Assembly: GCA_040389065.1 (NCBI GenBank)
Contig: JAZKAR010000010.1
Location: 1 to 49,478, forward strand
Origin: JAZKAR01 sp040389065
GTDB lineage: Bacteria > Pseudomonadota > Gammaproteobacteria > Burkholderiales > Casimicrobiaceae
Direction of reading: 5' to 3'
Length of the DNA stretch: 49,478 nt
Below the pieces are notes generated by a model. That model made no database searches. It was not told where the DNA came from and worked only from the letters and a program-made list of their open reading frames with translations. Made by a program: the position numbers and the translations under genes. This document shows, in pieces, positions 24,800 to 33,949 of this stretch. Positions within the stretch are counted from its first letter, which is position 1; the number at the start of each line of letters is the position of its first letter.

Positions 24800-26011
24800 A
24801 TGCCGCAGTTACATACCGCACGATTACGCAAGCCTCCTTCATTATTTCGATCTTCCATTCGTGTTATGCGTTTTGCGCTACCTGTACTTGCTATTCTTTC
24901 TTCACTTCATGTTTATATAGGATGGCGACTGCTGCCCGCTCTCCCTTTTCATCCACTAGGGCACTTCATCAGCATCATGCTGCTGGTGTTGTCGACCTTT
25001 TTGATTCCTATGGGTATGCTGGCGCATATGATTACGTCTCATGAAACACGTGCAGATCAGCTCAGTTGGAGCGGCTCTCTAGCAATGGGGCTTTTTTCTT
25101 CCTTATTAGTCTTAACTTTTTTACGTGATATTGGGCTGGCACTTTGGGTAACGTTTTCTCAGCCTATTGCGAGTGAGCTACTCAACGTATCATCGATGAC
25201 TGCAATGTTAGTGCCTTGTGTAGCGCTTCTCGTTACATTCATAGGCTTTATTAACGCTCGCAGCTTACCCCGTATTGTTGATGTTAATATTCCGCTGGCT
25301 AATCTTCCCCAGGCTCTTCATGGCTTTACGATTGTGCAATTAAGTGATATTCACGTAGGTTCAACCATTAAAAACAAATATGTGCAAGCCGTTGTTGATC
25401 GCGTTAATACGCTTAATGCTGATTTAATTGCAGTCACAGGCGATGTGGTAGATGGCAGTGTTCAACAGCTTTCACCCCATACGGCTCCTTTAGGTGAAAT
25501 GAAGTCTAGGCATGGCACTTTCTTTGTTACGGGTAACCATGAATATTACTCCGGGGCTAAAGAGTGGGTGGCAGAATTTCGGCGCATTGGATTTCATTGT
25601 TTAATGAACGAGCATGTGCTGCTTGAGCATGAAGGTGCTTCGTTAATTATTGCAGGCGTCACAGATTATAAAGCGCATACATTTGATGCCACACAACGCA
25701 GTGACCCTCAAGCAGCATTGGCAGGTGCCCCTGAACATGGCTCACCTAAAATACTACTTGCGCATCAACCCCGTTCTGCAAAGGCTGCATCAAAAGCCGG
25801 GTTCGATTTACAACTCTCTGGGCATACGCATGGTGGGCAATTCTGGCCTTGGAATCATTTTGTGCGCTTTCAGCAACCGTATACAGCTGGGCTGCATCGT
25901 TTAAAAAAGCTTTGGGTATATACCAGCAGAGGTACGGGCTATTGGGGGCCGCCTAAGCGGTTTGGTGCTCCTGCGGAGATTACTCGGCTTCGTCTGGTTG
26001 CTGCCTCTTAA
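24800..26011 (+). CDS. Membrane-anchored metallophosphoesterase (YkuE/YaeI-like)
   Basis: The 403-residue protein begins with about four membrane segments (residues 10-150). The calcineurin-like phosphoesterase domain follows: LSDIHVG (about 180), VTGDVVDG, GNHEYYSG (about 245), LLAHQP, and SGHTHGGQFWPW (about 340). These are the metal ligands of the YkuE/YaeI group. Members hydrolyse phosphodiesters or phosphomonoesters of lipid substrates at the membrane; the exact substrate here is unknown. AGGTAGGGAATT before ATG 24800 is a strong ribosome binding site. It appears to be transcribed alone. Confidence 0.92.
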   Translation: MPQLHTARLRKPPSLFRSSIRVMRFALPVLAILSSLHVYIGWRLLPALPFHPLGHFISIMLLVLSTFLIPMGMLAHMITSHETRADQLSWSGSLAMGLFSSLLVLTFLRDIGLALWVTFSQPIASELLNVSSMTAMLVPCVALLVTFIGFINARSLPRIVDVNIPLANLPQALHGFTIVQLSDIHVGSTIKNKYVQAVVDRVNTLNADLIAVTGDVVDGSVQQLSPHTAPLGEMKSRHGTFFVTGNHEYYSGAKEWVAEFRRIGFHCLMNEHVLLEHEGASLIIAGVTDYKAHTFDATQRSDPQAALAGAPEHGSPKILLAHQPRSAKAASKAGFDLQLSGHTHGGQFWPWNHFVRFQQPYTAGLHRLKKLWVYTSRGTGYWGPPKRFGAPAEITRLRLVAAS

Positions 26012-26360
26012 CTATTTGGCATGCTTATACCTCATGAATTCATTCTTTTTAACAGCACCTCTCTCATCTGTAGAATACAGTTTTAGTTTCGTCATTAAGA
26101 TTTTGACTATAATACAAAATATTTTCCCTAAAGTATTTTTTAAAACATCCGTTATATAAGGCCTGAATAGTTATCGAATGATAGCTTGGTAAATAAAATT
26201 AGAAGTTACACAGTTGGGTTCTCTCGGCGTGGGACGCCCCGCGTGTTAGCAACTTGTCGTACTGCGTGTACTGCCTGAGTAACTATGCAAGGCAACTCAT
26301 GTCTTGAATGAACTCAACTGCGCAACATCTAAAGATATAGTTTAATTGAGGATATTGATT
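26012..26360. other. Intergenic region with a GC-richer island
   Basis: Between 26215 and 26330 a GC-richer stretch (GGCGTGGGACGCCCCGCGTG and following) stands out from the AT-rich surroundings. It has several short self-complementary pieces. It is not a tRNA and I cannot identify it; it may be part of the glutaminase leader. Confidence 0.4.
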
Positions 26361-27935
26361 TTGAAAAAGCAAGAAGTACTTAAACCTGTCATTGAGCACC
26401 CTGTTCAGGAACTTAAACCCACCGAACGGTTACTATTTAAATCGATTGATATCCACAATACTGGAAAAATTTTAAAAGAGGATCTTATTAAAAGCCTCAA
26501 TAACGTTGGTATTCGCAAAGATGACCCGCGTATTGCCTCGCTTTATGACTATCTTTATAAGTCTGAATCAAAATCAGATACGTTAAACTTTCAAGATTTT
26601 TGCACTGCAATACATAGCTGTGCGGTTTTAATTGAAAAATCATTAAAAAAACAACTTATTATTCCTGAATTCAATGAATTCCAAGCGACCATTCAGATTA
26701 TTTACGATGAAGTTAAAACAAATGAAGAAGGAAAAGTTGCCTCGTATATTCCGCAATTAGCAAAGGTTTCTCCTCATAAGTTTGGGATTTCTATTTGTAC
26801 GGTCGATGGCCAAAAATTTTCAATTGGCGATTCTAAAGATTACTTTAGTACTCAATCTACCTCAAAGCCTATTAATTACTGTTTAGCCTTAGAAGCTTTC
26901 GGTGAAGATATTGTACATAATCACGTAGGCCGTGAACCTAGCGGCAGTAGCTTTAATGCAATTACGCTCGATTCAAAAAACAGACCGCATAACCCCATGA
27001 TTAATGCGGGCGCTATTATGTCGTGCTCTATGATCAAACCAGAAGCGAACCCCGCTGAGCGATTTGATTATGTGCTTTCCATTTGGGATAAATTATCAGC
27101 CCCTACCCCTTTAAAACCCGTTTTTAACAATACCGTTTATTTATCAGAAAAACGTACTGCTGATCGAAATTTTTCACTCACCTACTTTATGAGCGAAAAG
27201 AAAAAGTTTCCTACCAATACCAATTTAATGGAAACGTTAGATCTCTATTTTCAATGCTGCTCTATAGAATTAACTTGTGAGGCAATGTCAGTAGTCGCCG
27301 CTACTTTGGCAAATGGCGGAATTAACCCCTTTACAGGTGAACGCATTTTTAATGCCAATACAGTAAAACATTGCCTGTCGCTTATGTACTCCTGCGGCAT
27401 GTATGATTTTTCAGGAGAATTTGCCTTTACTATTGGTATTCCTGCTAAATCCGGCGTAGGCGGCGGATTAATGCTGGTTATTCCGAATGTAATGGGGATT
27501 TGTGTATGGTCCCCTCCCCTAGATCAAAATGGTAATAGCGTAAAAGGGGTACACTTTAGTCGTGAATTGGTTAAGCATTTTAACTTTCATAACTATGATA
27601 GCTTGATGGATGTTCACTCTGGTAAAAAAGATCCGCGTAGCCGAAAAATTGAAGCAAAGCTTGATACCATTGGTGCATTATGCTGGGCCGCCTCACAAGG
27701 CGACTTGGGCGAAGTGCAACACTTGATTGCCAGAGGCGTTAACTTTAACGAGGCAGACTATGATGGCAGAACCCCATTACATTTAGCCTCATCAGAAGGC
27801 CATTATCTGGTGGTTGAAACTCTCGTAAGGCTAGGTGCGCACCCTCACGCTAAAGATCGCTGGGGAAACACCCCTCTCGATGATGCGCAACGAGGCGATC
27901 ATGAAGATATTATTGCGTTTTTGAAAACATTATAA
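26361..27935 (+). CDS. Glutaminase with EF-hand-like N-terminus and C-terminal ankyrin repeats (kidney-type architecture)
   Basis: The protein has about 524 residues. The N-terminus (LLFKSIDIHNTGKILKEDLI) resembles the EF-hand-like domain of animal GLS. The central domain is a serine-dependent glutaminase with STQSTSKPINYC (SxxK nucleophile region), GREPSGSSFNAI, NPMINAGAIM and IPAKSGVGGGLMLVIPNVMG. The C-terminus has ankyrin repeats (GRTPLHLASSEGHYLVVETL, then HAKDRWGNTPLDDAQRG). It hydrolyses glutamine to glutamate and ammonia. No ATG is near. TTG 26361 follows GAGGAT at a suitable distance and is preferred over TTG 26346. Most bacterial glutaminases lack the N-terminal and ankyrin parts. 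Confidence 0.92.
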   Translation: MKKQEVLKPVIEHPVQELKPTERLLFKSIDIHNTGKILKEDLIKSLNNVGIRKDDPRIASLYDYLYKSESKSDTLNFQDFCTAIHSCAVLIEKSLKKQLIIPEFNEFQATIQIIYDEVKTNEEGKVASYIPQLAKVSPHKFGISICTVDGQKFSIGDSKDYFSTQSTSKPINYCLALEAFGEDIVHNHVGREPSGSSFNAITLDSKNRPHNPMINAGAIMSCSMIKPEANPAERFDYVLSIWDKLSAPTPLKPVFNNTVYLSEKRTADRNFSLTYFMSEKKKFPTNTNLMETLDLYFQCCSIELTCEAMSVVAATLANGGINPFTGERIFNANTVKHCLSLMYSCGMYDFSGEFAFTIGIPAKSGVGGGLMLVIPNVMGICVWSPPLDQNGNSVKGVHFSRELVKHFNFHNYDSLMDVHSGKKDPRSRKIEAKLDTIGALCWAASQGDLGEVQHLIARGVNFNEADYDGRTPLHLASSEGHYLVVETLVRLGAHPHAKDRWGNTPLDDAQRGDHEDIIAFLKTL

Positions 27936-28009
27936 GCAACAATAATTTTTCAAATAAATACACCACTTATTATTTCTATCCACTTGTATTGAATATTGAG
28001 TGCACGCTG

Positions 28010-28043
28010 AGGAACACATTTATAGTTGATAAATAGTGTTCCT
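28010..28043. terminator. Hairpin between glutaminase and the convergent ABC operon
   Basis: AGGAACAC-A-TTTAT and ATAAATAGTGTTCCT form a near-perfect stem of about 14 bp with a 5-base loop, 75 bases after the glutaminase stop. A T-rich stretch follows. Between here and 28207 there is only an eight-codon ORF with a good GGAGGT (28091-28117). Confidence 0.6.
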
Positions 28044-28207
28044 TACTTACTTTTCCTTATCGCTTTTGCTTAAATTATATGGAGGTATTTATGCCGCCTG
28101 CTGATTTATTAGAGTAATTGATTTGCATTAAGATGCTTAGAAAATACAGAAGTACAGAAGGAATTAAATTAGGGCCAGACTCAAATTCATCCAACGTCTT
28201 GCTATAA

Positions 28208-28975
28208 TCAAGCATTCGCCCGAGCATGCTCTTCCATAATCGATTGTGTTAACTCTCGTTTTAACGTATTAAACTCTGCACAGGTAGTATCACGAGGGCG
28301 CTCTAAGTTTATTCGAATATCCTGTTTGATAGTACCCGGTCGATAACTCATCACAAGTACACGATCTGCCAGGTAAATAGATTCATCAATACTATGCGTG
28401 ACAAAAATAATAGTTTTATGGAATTTAGCCCAAAGATTAAGTAACTCATCTTGTAATGTTTGGCGTGTAAGCGCATCTAATGCACCAAAAGGTTCATCCA
28501 TAAGCATAATAGGAGAATCTAATGCTAACACCCGTGCAATCGCAACACGCTGACGCATGCCTCCTGATAGATCTTTAGGATAGCTGGCACGAAAAGCGTA
28601 CAAGTTAAGCTGCTGTAATAAGCTCTCTACTTTGCTATTTATTTCTTCCGTAGGTACATTTTTTATTTCAAGACCAAAACTAATATTTTGTGCCACTGTC
28701 ATCCAGGGAAATAAAGCATATTCTTGAAATACCATGCCTCGATCTGGCCCAGGTGTTTTTGCAGTATTTTGCTCTCCATTAATAAGAATGGTGCCGCTGG
28801 TAGGTAAAGAAAAGCCGGCAATGGCATTTAAAAGCGTTGATTTTCCGCATCCTGACGGGCCAAGAAGACAGATAAATTCGCCTTCATGCACTGTGATATT
28901 AATATCCTTGAGGGCGAAAAATTCACCTTCAGACGTTATATAGCGCTTATTTAAGTGGTGAATATCAATCAGCAT
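28208..28975 (-). CDS. ABC transporter ATP-binding protein (SsuB/TauB-like)
   Basis: The protein has about 255 residues, with Walker A GPSGCGKST (about 40-48), Q-loop QEYALFPWM, signature LSGGMRQRVAIARVL, Walker B IMLMDEPFGALD and H-loop FVTHSIDES. It energises import by the adjacent permease and binding protein, of the nitrate/sulfonate/taurine/NitT class. I take ATG 28975, where the family normally begins; a GTG at 29002 would overlap the permease gene. It is the last gene of the three-gene operon. Confidence 0.9.
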   Translation of the reverse strand: MLIDIHHLNKRYITSEGEFFALKDINITVHEGEFICLLGPSGCGKSTLLNAIAGFSLPTSGTILINGEQNTAKTPGPDRGMVFQEYALFPWMTVAQNISFGLEIKNVPTEEINSKVESLLQQLNLYAFRASYPKDLSGGMRQRVAIARVLALDSPIMLMDEPFGALDALTRQTLQDELLNLWAKFHKTIIFVTHSIDESIYLADRVLVMSYRPGTIKQDIRINLERPRDTTCAEFNTLKRELTQSIMEEHARANA

Positions 28976-28982
28976 AATACTA

Positions 28983-29819
28983 TTAGCGCTGATCGATACC
29001 ACTGCGCCAACGCAGCAGGTGATTGTTTAGAAGATTCATGATTCCATCAATACCTAATCCAAATAAGCCAATCGTGAACATGCCAGCAATAATTTTATCT
29101 GACCACATATATTCACGTGCCTCTAGAATGCGATAACCTAACCCATTATTTACCGCGATCATTTCTGCCACGATAACAACAATAAACGCTGTACCCATTC
29201 CAATACGCATACCCGTAAGAATGTAAGGCATAGCTGCTGGCACAATGATTCGGGTAAACGTTGTAAATTTACCAGCTCCAAGATTACGTGCAACGCGCAA
29301 ATAAATGCTATCTACATTTTTAACACCCGCAATGGTATTCATTAACACTGGAAAAAATGCCCCCATACTAATAAGAAAGAAAGCAGGAGGATTACCCAAA
29401 CCAAACCATAAAATAGCCAAAGGAATATAGGCAATCGGAGGAATTGGCCTGAGCAGTTGAAATAATGGATTCAGCAAAGAATACACCTGCCTGTTAGCGC
29501 CCATCAGTAATCCTAACGGTAATGCAATGGCGGTACCCATAGCAAAACCTCCGATCACTCGAAAAAGGCTCGCATACGCATCCTGTATTAATTCTCCTGA
29601 TACCAACCAAGTGAAATAACCCCCCTCCTGATAAGGGGTGAGCGGCATCAAGTATTCCCACCATTTCATGACTACTTTCAGGGGGCTAGGCAGAATATGC
29701 GGGTTCACCCAGCCATTTGCTGTGACGCCTTGCCAGATGATGAGTACTAAAAGAGGAATGAATAGGCCGCGCGCTTGATCTAGCAGATTTTTTGCACTAC
29801 CAGACAGGTGAACACTCAT
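28983..29819 (-). CDS. ABC transporter permease (SsuC/TauC-like)
   Basis: The 278-residue protein has about six membrane helices and the binding-protein-dependent permease (EAA) loop around RVARNLGAGKFTTFTRIIVP, followed by AMPYILTGMRIGMGTAFIVV. It belongs to the SsuC/TauC/NrtB group. Its ATG overlaps the stop of the binding-protein gene (ATGA), and the ATPase gene begins seven bases after its stop, so all three are one translational unit. Confidence 0.92.
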   Translation of the reverse strand: MSVHLSGSAKNLLDQARGLFIPLLVLIIWQGVTANGWVNPHILPSPLKVVMKWWEYLMPLTPYQEGGYFTWLVSGELIQDAYASLFRVIGGFAMGTAIALPLGLLMGANRQVYSLLNPLFQLLRPIPPIAYIPLAILWFGLGNPPAFFLISMGAFFPVLMNTIAGVKNVDSIYLRVARNLGAGKFTTFTRIIVPAAMPYILTGMRIGMGTAFIVVIVAEMIAVNNGLGYRILEAREYMWSDKIIAGMFTIGLFGLGIDGIMNLLNNHLLRWRSGIDQR

Positions 29820-30793
29820 TTAATTTTAAGCTCAGTCTTAGCTTTCTCGAGTAAATCTAGTTTCACCCAATCTTTAGCAGCGGGTGCTGAAGGCCCTAAT
29901 TTACCTACACCATATTTTTGCATTAATTCAGTGGTTACTTGAACATGTTCAATGGCAAGATCATACGTATAAGGTGAGTTATCAATCGCATCTTTAAAGT
30001 CTTGCGAAGTAATTTGGTTCTTAAACATCTTTTCACGCACGTACTTTTCGGCAACATCAGGTTTCTGAATAAATAATGCGGTTGCCTCAACAAACACTTT
30101 TAATACTTTTTGAGCGACATCAGGATGCTCTTTATAAAGTTTTTCAGTAATGACCAGCGAGCGATAAGGTTTGCCCAGCGGCGTATCGTAAGGTTTCATG
30201 ACTTCAATACCAAACCCTTTATTGATCGCTTGAGACGATTGGGGTTCAGACTGGCACATGGCATCAATATTTTTAGCCTGGAGTGCCTGGTTCAAATCAG
30301 CAAATGCAAGATAAACAATTTGAACATCTTTGCCGGGCTTTTCTGACCATGTAAGGCCAGCTTTAGATAACTCTGCAAACAAAAGTAACTCTTGCGCGCC
30401 TGAACGAGCAACGCCAACTTTTTTACCTTTTAAATCAGCAATACTTTTGATAGCAAGATCGCCACGGGCAACAATACGGGCGCCTCCTTTAGCAAAGCCA
30501 GCAACGGCTAGTATAGGTACGCCTTGTGCTCGCCCTGCAATAGCGGCATCTAATGCGGTTGCAGCGATATCAATTTCACCTGCAACAATGGCGGGCATAA
30601 TATCAATACCTTTAGCAAAAACACGTTCTTCGATTTTTAAGCCATATTTAGGAGCAATTTCTTTCATATAAGAAACAGCGCCATAGTGGGCAAACTTTAA
30701 ATTACCTAAGCGCACCACATCTTCAGCGTTCGCAATATTAGCGATTCCTGCTACTACACACATTGCACCTGCTATCAACCCATTTTTGAACAT
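29816..30793 (-). CDS. ABC transporter substrate-binding protein (SsuA/NMT1-like)
   Basis: The 325-residue protein has a Sec signal (MFKNGLIAGAMCVVAGIANI, then ANA) and the NMT1/SsuA-like fold: GNLKFAHYGAVSYMKEIAPK, ALDAAIAGRAQGVPILAVAG, SIADLKGKKVGVARSGAQ. It should bind its ligand in the periplasm and deliver it to the permease. Family members take sulfonates, taurine, nitrate or thiamine precursors. The divergent cysN-SUMT genes make a sulfur compound likelier, but this is inferred. First gene of the operon; AGGAAAT precedes ATG 30793. Confidence 0.9.
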   Translation of the reverse strand: MFKNGLIAGAMCVVAGIANIANAEDVVRLGNLKFAHYGAVSYMKEIAPKYGLKIEERVFAKGIDIMPAIVAGEIDIAATALDAAIAGRAQGVPILAVAGFAKGGARIVARGDLAIKSIADLKGKKVGVARSGAQELLLFAELSKAGLTWSEKPGKDVQIVYLAFADLNQALQAKNIDAMCQSEPQSSQAINKGFGIEVMKPYDTPLGKPYRSLVITEKLYKEHPDVAQKVLKVFVEATALFIQKPDVAEKYVREKMFKNQITSQDFKDAIDNSPYTYDLAIEHVQVTTELMQKYGVGKLGPSAPAAKDWVKLDLLEKAKTELKIK

Positions 30794-30970
30794 GTAATTT
30801 CCTCAAGGATTTTTATACGCCAATGATTATAACCGACAACAATTAAAAAAATGTTAGGGGAACTTACGATAGCCTGGCATTCAATAAAAAATGAGTAATA
30901 CCCCAGAGTCTGCTTCTCACTTACATATAATCATTTCATTGAATTTTAGCTTTTTAGTAGCTGTATTTAG

Positions 30971-31020
30971 TATAATGAATGTATCTCAATTTTGATCTCA
31001 CCATGAGCAGCACCTTATGA
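30971..31020 (+). promoter_or_regulatory. cysN promoter -10 box and five-codon leader ORF
   Basis: TATAAT at 30971-30976 is a perfect -10 with no strong -35. ATG AGC AGC ACC TTA TGA (31003-31020) is a five-residue ORF whose stop overlaps the cysN ATG at 31017. cysN itself has no clear ribosome binding site, so coupling to this mini-ORF is possible. Confidence 0.4.
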
Positions 31021-32309
31021 GCCAAGACCTCTTATGCTTTAGCACCGCCGGTAGTGTAGATGATGGAAAAAGTACCCTTATCGGGAGGCTGCTCTACGAT
31101 ACGGGTAATATTTTGGAAGACCAGTATCAGGCGCTTGCTGAAGCCTCTGGCAGACGAGGCAAAACCGAGGTTGATTTAGCCTTACTTACTGATGGCCTGC
31201 AAGCCGAGCGTGAACAAGGCATTACCATTGATGTAGCGTACCGCTACTTTTCAACCGAGAAGCGCAAATTTATTATTGTTGATAGCCCAGGCCATGAGCA
31301 ATATACACGTAACATGGTAACGGGTGCGACGCATGCACAAGCCGCTATTATTTTAGTAGATGCCAGATTAGGCATTCAGAAGCAAACACGCCGCCATAGC
31401 TATATTGCCCGTATGCTGGGTATTCCCCACCTTATTTTTGCTATTAATAAGATGGATTTAATTCAGTATGATCAAGCGGTTTTTAATGATATTAAAGAAG
31501 AATTAATTGCGTGGGTGAATCAGCGTGATGACCATTTTGGTGAACCTGCAGATATTCAGTTTATACCGGTCAGCGCGTTAAACGGCGATAACATTGTACA
31601 TCGCAGTACCCATATGAATTGGTACAAAGGCGACACCTTACTCGAGTACCTTCAAAAGGTTCCTGTTGCAACCGAACTTCGGCAGTTTTCTGCACGCTTT
31701 CCTATTCAAGGTGTTTCTCGCCCTTCAGCGCATGATGGAGATGATTTACATGATTTTCGCGGGTATACCGGTTTATTAGAAACGGGTGCTTTACGCGTAG
31801 GCGATAAGGTTAATGTTTTGCCTGCTGGTCATACGAGCGTGATTGATCGCATTTATACCTTAGATGGCTGGCTTGATGAAGCGCATGCTGGTGAATCGAT
31901 TACCGTACTGTTGAAAGATGATATTGATATTTCGCGCGGCGATACTCTAGTGCGAGTAGAAGACACGCAAGCCCCGCAATTAGGCAAGCTCATTACTGCA
32001 GATATATGCTGGTTATCTGACCGGGCGCTTGATCCACGCCGCAAATACCTTCTTAAACATACAACACGCACCACTAAAGTGATGATTGATGAATTAATTA
32101 ATACTGTTGATATTCATACACTCGAAACACTCGGCGCAAAAACGGAAACCTTATTAAATGGTAATGATATAGGCCGTGTACGCCTTAAATTACAACAACC
32201 TATCGTTGCAGACCGTTATGCAGAATGCCGCCCTACTGGGAGCTTTATTTTGATTGATGAGTCAACACTTAATACCGTTGGCGCAGGTCTTATACGAGAA
32301 ATTCAATAG
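31017..32309 (+). CDS. cysN: Sulfate adenylyltransferase subunit 1 (CysN, GTPase)
   Basis: The 430-residue protein has the translation-factor-like GTPase motifs GSVDDGKSTLIGRLLYDTG (G1, about 12-30), EQGITIDVAYRYF (G2), DSPGHEQYTRNMVTGATHA (G3) and INKMDL (G4). Two beta-barrel domains follow and the chain ends at a normal CysN length; there is no fused APS kinase. CysN couples GTP hydrolysis to APS formation by CysD from sulfate and ATP. No cysD lies next to it in this window, where the upstream gene is divergent. The SUMT gene follows 11 bases later. Confidence 0.95.
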   Translation: MSQDLLCFSTAGSVDDGKSTLIGRLLYDTGNILEDQYQALAEASGRRGKTEVDLALLTDGLQAEREQGITIDVAYRYFSTEKRKFIIVDSPGHEQYTRNMVTGATHAQAAIILVDARLGIQKQTRRHSYIARMLGIPHLIFAINKMDLIQYDQAVFNDIKEELIAWVNQRDDHFGEPADIQFIPVSALNGDNIVHRSTHMNWYKGDTLLEYLQKVPVATELRQFSARFPIQGVSRPSAHDGDDLHDFRGYTGLLETGALRVGDKVNVLPAGHTSVIDRIYTLDGWLDEAHAGESITVLLKDDIDISRGDTLVRVEDTQAPQLGKLITADICWLSDRALDPRRKYLLKHTTRTTKVMIDELINTVDIHTLETLGAKTETLLNGNDIGRVRLKLQQPIVADRYAECRPTGSFILIDESTLNTVGAGLIREIQ

Positions 32310-32320
32310 CAGTAACGATA

Positions 32321-33091
32321 ATGAAAACTGACACGATTGGAACCGTTTATTTAATTGGAGCAGGCCCCGGCGCTGCCGACCTGCTTACGCTTCGCGCTGC
32401 GCGCTTGATTGCTGAAGCAGAATGTGTATTTCATGATGCATTAGTATCGCCCGAAATTTTGGCGTTAGCACCGCAGGCAAAACTGATACCTGTAGGAAAA
32501 CGTTGCGGTAAACATTCTACTGCTCAGCATTTCATTAATAAGCAACTAATTGATGCCGCACAATGCTATCGTAGTGTAGTACGCTTGAAAGGCGGCGACC
32601 CTATGGTATTTGGTCGCGCGCAGGAAGAAATTGATGCCTTGTTACAAGCAAATATACCGTTTCAAATTGTGCCAGGTATTACTACCGCTCTAGCTGCTAG
32701 TGCATCGCTAGGTTTATCGCTTACTCAACGCAATATCGCGCGATCTGTGGCCTTTGTTACCCCTAGAATTGGTGATAATTGCAGCGACTCAGAAACATGG
32801 CTTACTACTGCTACTGCCGCTGATAGTGTAGTGTTATATATGGCTAGCCATCAACTTGCAGAGATTCAAAAAAGACTCATTCATGCAGGGCGGTTAGCTT
32901 CAACGCCTACCGTTGTGCTTTCGCATGTATCGTATTCTGATGAAACCCGTTGGGCAGGCACTCTTGAGCAATTGCACACTTGCCCTCTTCCTGAATTAAG
33001 TGATCATCCTATGATCATGTTAATGGGAGAAGCATTTAAGGCAGCATTAGCGAAAGATTTACCGCTTATTTTAGAACAACAACACGCTTAA
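32321..33091 (+). CDS. cobA: Uroporphyrinogen-III C-methyltransferase (SUMT)
   Basis: The 256-residue protein carries the SUMT signatures VYLIGAGPGAADLLTLRA at the N-terminus, VRLKGGDPMVFGRAQEE (about 88-104), and IVPGITTALAASASLGL. It methylates uroporphyrinogen III with S-adenosylmethionine to precorrin-2, the first step to siroheme and cobalamin. It lacks the CysG dehydrogenase/chelatase half. Placed right after cysN, it probably supplies siroheme for sulfite reductase. The ribosome binding site is weak. The name cobA follows common usage for the single-domain enzyme. Confidence 0.93.
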   Translation: MKTDTIGTVYLIGAGPGAADLLTLRAARLIAEAECVFHDALVSPEILALAPQAKLIPVGKRCGKHSTAQHFINKQLIDAAQCYRSVVRLKGGDPMVFGRAQEEIDALLQANIPFQIVPGITTALAASASLGLSLTQRNIARSVAFVTPRIGDNCSDSETWLTTATAADSVVLYMASHQLAEIQKRLIHAGRLASTPTVVLSHVSYSDETRWAGTLEQLHTCPLPELSDHPMIMLMGEAFKAALAKDLPLILEQQHA

Positions 33092-33286
33092 TTTTTTTAA
33101 TAGCTCTGCTCAATCTTTACGCCTGACTTTCCTAATGTATGTGGAATATATAGTCCATATAGTCGAATTACTCACTTTATACAGAGTAAAATAAGAGGCG
33201 CTAGTTATCAACTAATGCGGCTTATTTTTGTCTTCTTTTTATACTAAAATTAAAATTAAAAAAAGGCTACACAGAGTTTTAGCTAA

Positions 33287-33327
33287 CTCCCCCCCTCATC
33301 CTAACCTTCTCCCTCGAGGGGAGAAGG
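33287..33327 (+). repeat. Dispersed palindromic intergenic repeat, copy A
   Basis: CTCATCCTAACCTTCTCCC then TCGAG then GGGAGAAGG. The 9-bp arms are perfect. It lies between the convergent SUMT and CBS genes and may terminate both. Related copies lie at 34625, 34746 and 46872. Confidence 0.8.
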
Positions 33328-33352
33328 AAGTATAGGGTTAAAGAAAAAAACC

Positions 33353-33811
33353 TTAATTGCGGGTGGTACTTGGGTTATTCACCGCACTATTATTGTTCTT
33401 AAAAGAAATATTTCTTAAGGCTTCAGCAGCAGGTTGAGTTTGGCCTTGTGTTGCTAAATCGCCTAAAGAAATAATTCCTACTAACTCTTTTTGTTGATTC
33501 ATAACAGGTAGGCGGCGAATTTGTGACTCGCTCATTTTTCCTTCTACCTCTTCTAGGTCTTGATCTTCAAAACACCATTGAAGATCTTGGCTCATCACAT
33601 CACGTGCACATGTTGATTCAGTCGATTTTCCATCAGCCACTACTCGAATGACGATATCACGGTCGGTAATCATACCAATCAGTTTTTTACCTTCACATAC
33701 CGGAATTGCACCAACATCAAGCTCTTTCATTTTTTGGGCAACTGTTCTTACTGACTCAGCGGGTGAAACCACTTGAATATCTCTACTCATAATATCTGAA
33801 ACTGTGCTCAT
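33353..33811 (-). CDS. Tandem CBS-domain protein
   Basis: The 152-residue protein consists of two CBS domains: TVSDIMSRDIQVVSPAESVR... LIGMITDRDIVIRVVADG, and ARDVMSQDLQW...LVGIISLGDLATQ. CBS pairs bind adenine nucleotides and act as energy or redox sensors, usually inside larger proteins; stand-alone ones occur in many bacteria. I chose ATG 33811 because AAGGAG lies just upstream and the domain starts there. The last 25 residues are Asn-rich and disordered. Its partner is unknown. Confidence 0.9.
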   Translation of the reverse strand: MSTVSDIMSRDIQVVSPAESVRTVAQKMKELDVGAIPVCEGKKLIGMITDRDIVIRVVADGKSTESTCARDVMSQDLQWCFEDQDLEEVEGKMSESQIRRLPVMNQQKELVGIISLGDLATQGQTQPAAEALRNISFKNNNSAVNNPSTTRN

Positions 33812-33902
33812 AATAACTCCTTTTGAAACATGAAATAAAATCATTGTTTTGGCATAGCAGCAATATAACAAAAGCTGCTGGAGAAGTTTTGAAGAGAGTG
33901 CT

Positions 33903-33949
33903 AGCGTTTCTAATACTAAGGAAAAAAACTAATTAATATTAGAAACGCT
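33903..33949. repeat. Long-stem hairpin upstream of the CBS gene
   Basis: AGCGTTTCTAATA (33903-33915) and TATTAGAAACGCT (33937-33949) are perfect 13-bp arms around a 21-base AT-rich loop. It is not next to a plus-strand gene end, so it could be an operator, a leader structure of the CBS gene, or part of a small RNA. Confidence 0.65.

Noticed and set aside
26215..26335. Possible tRNA or riboswitch in the GC-richer stretch before the glutaminase gene
   Set aside because: No cloverleaf, TTC loop or known riboswitch core could be drawn; kept only as an unexplained island.
28091..28117. Eight-codon ORF with strong GGAGGT
   Set aside because: Too short to support; possibly the start of a lost gene or leader. 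Mentioned with the terminator entry.
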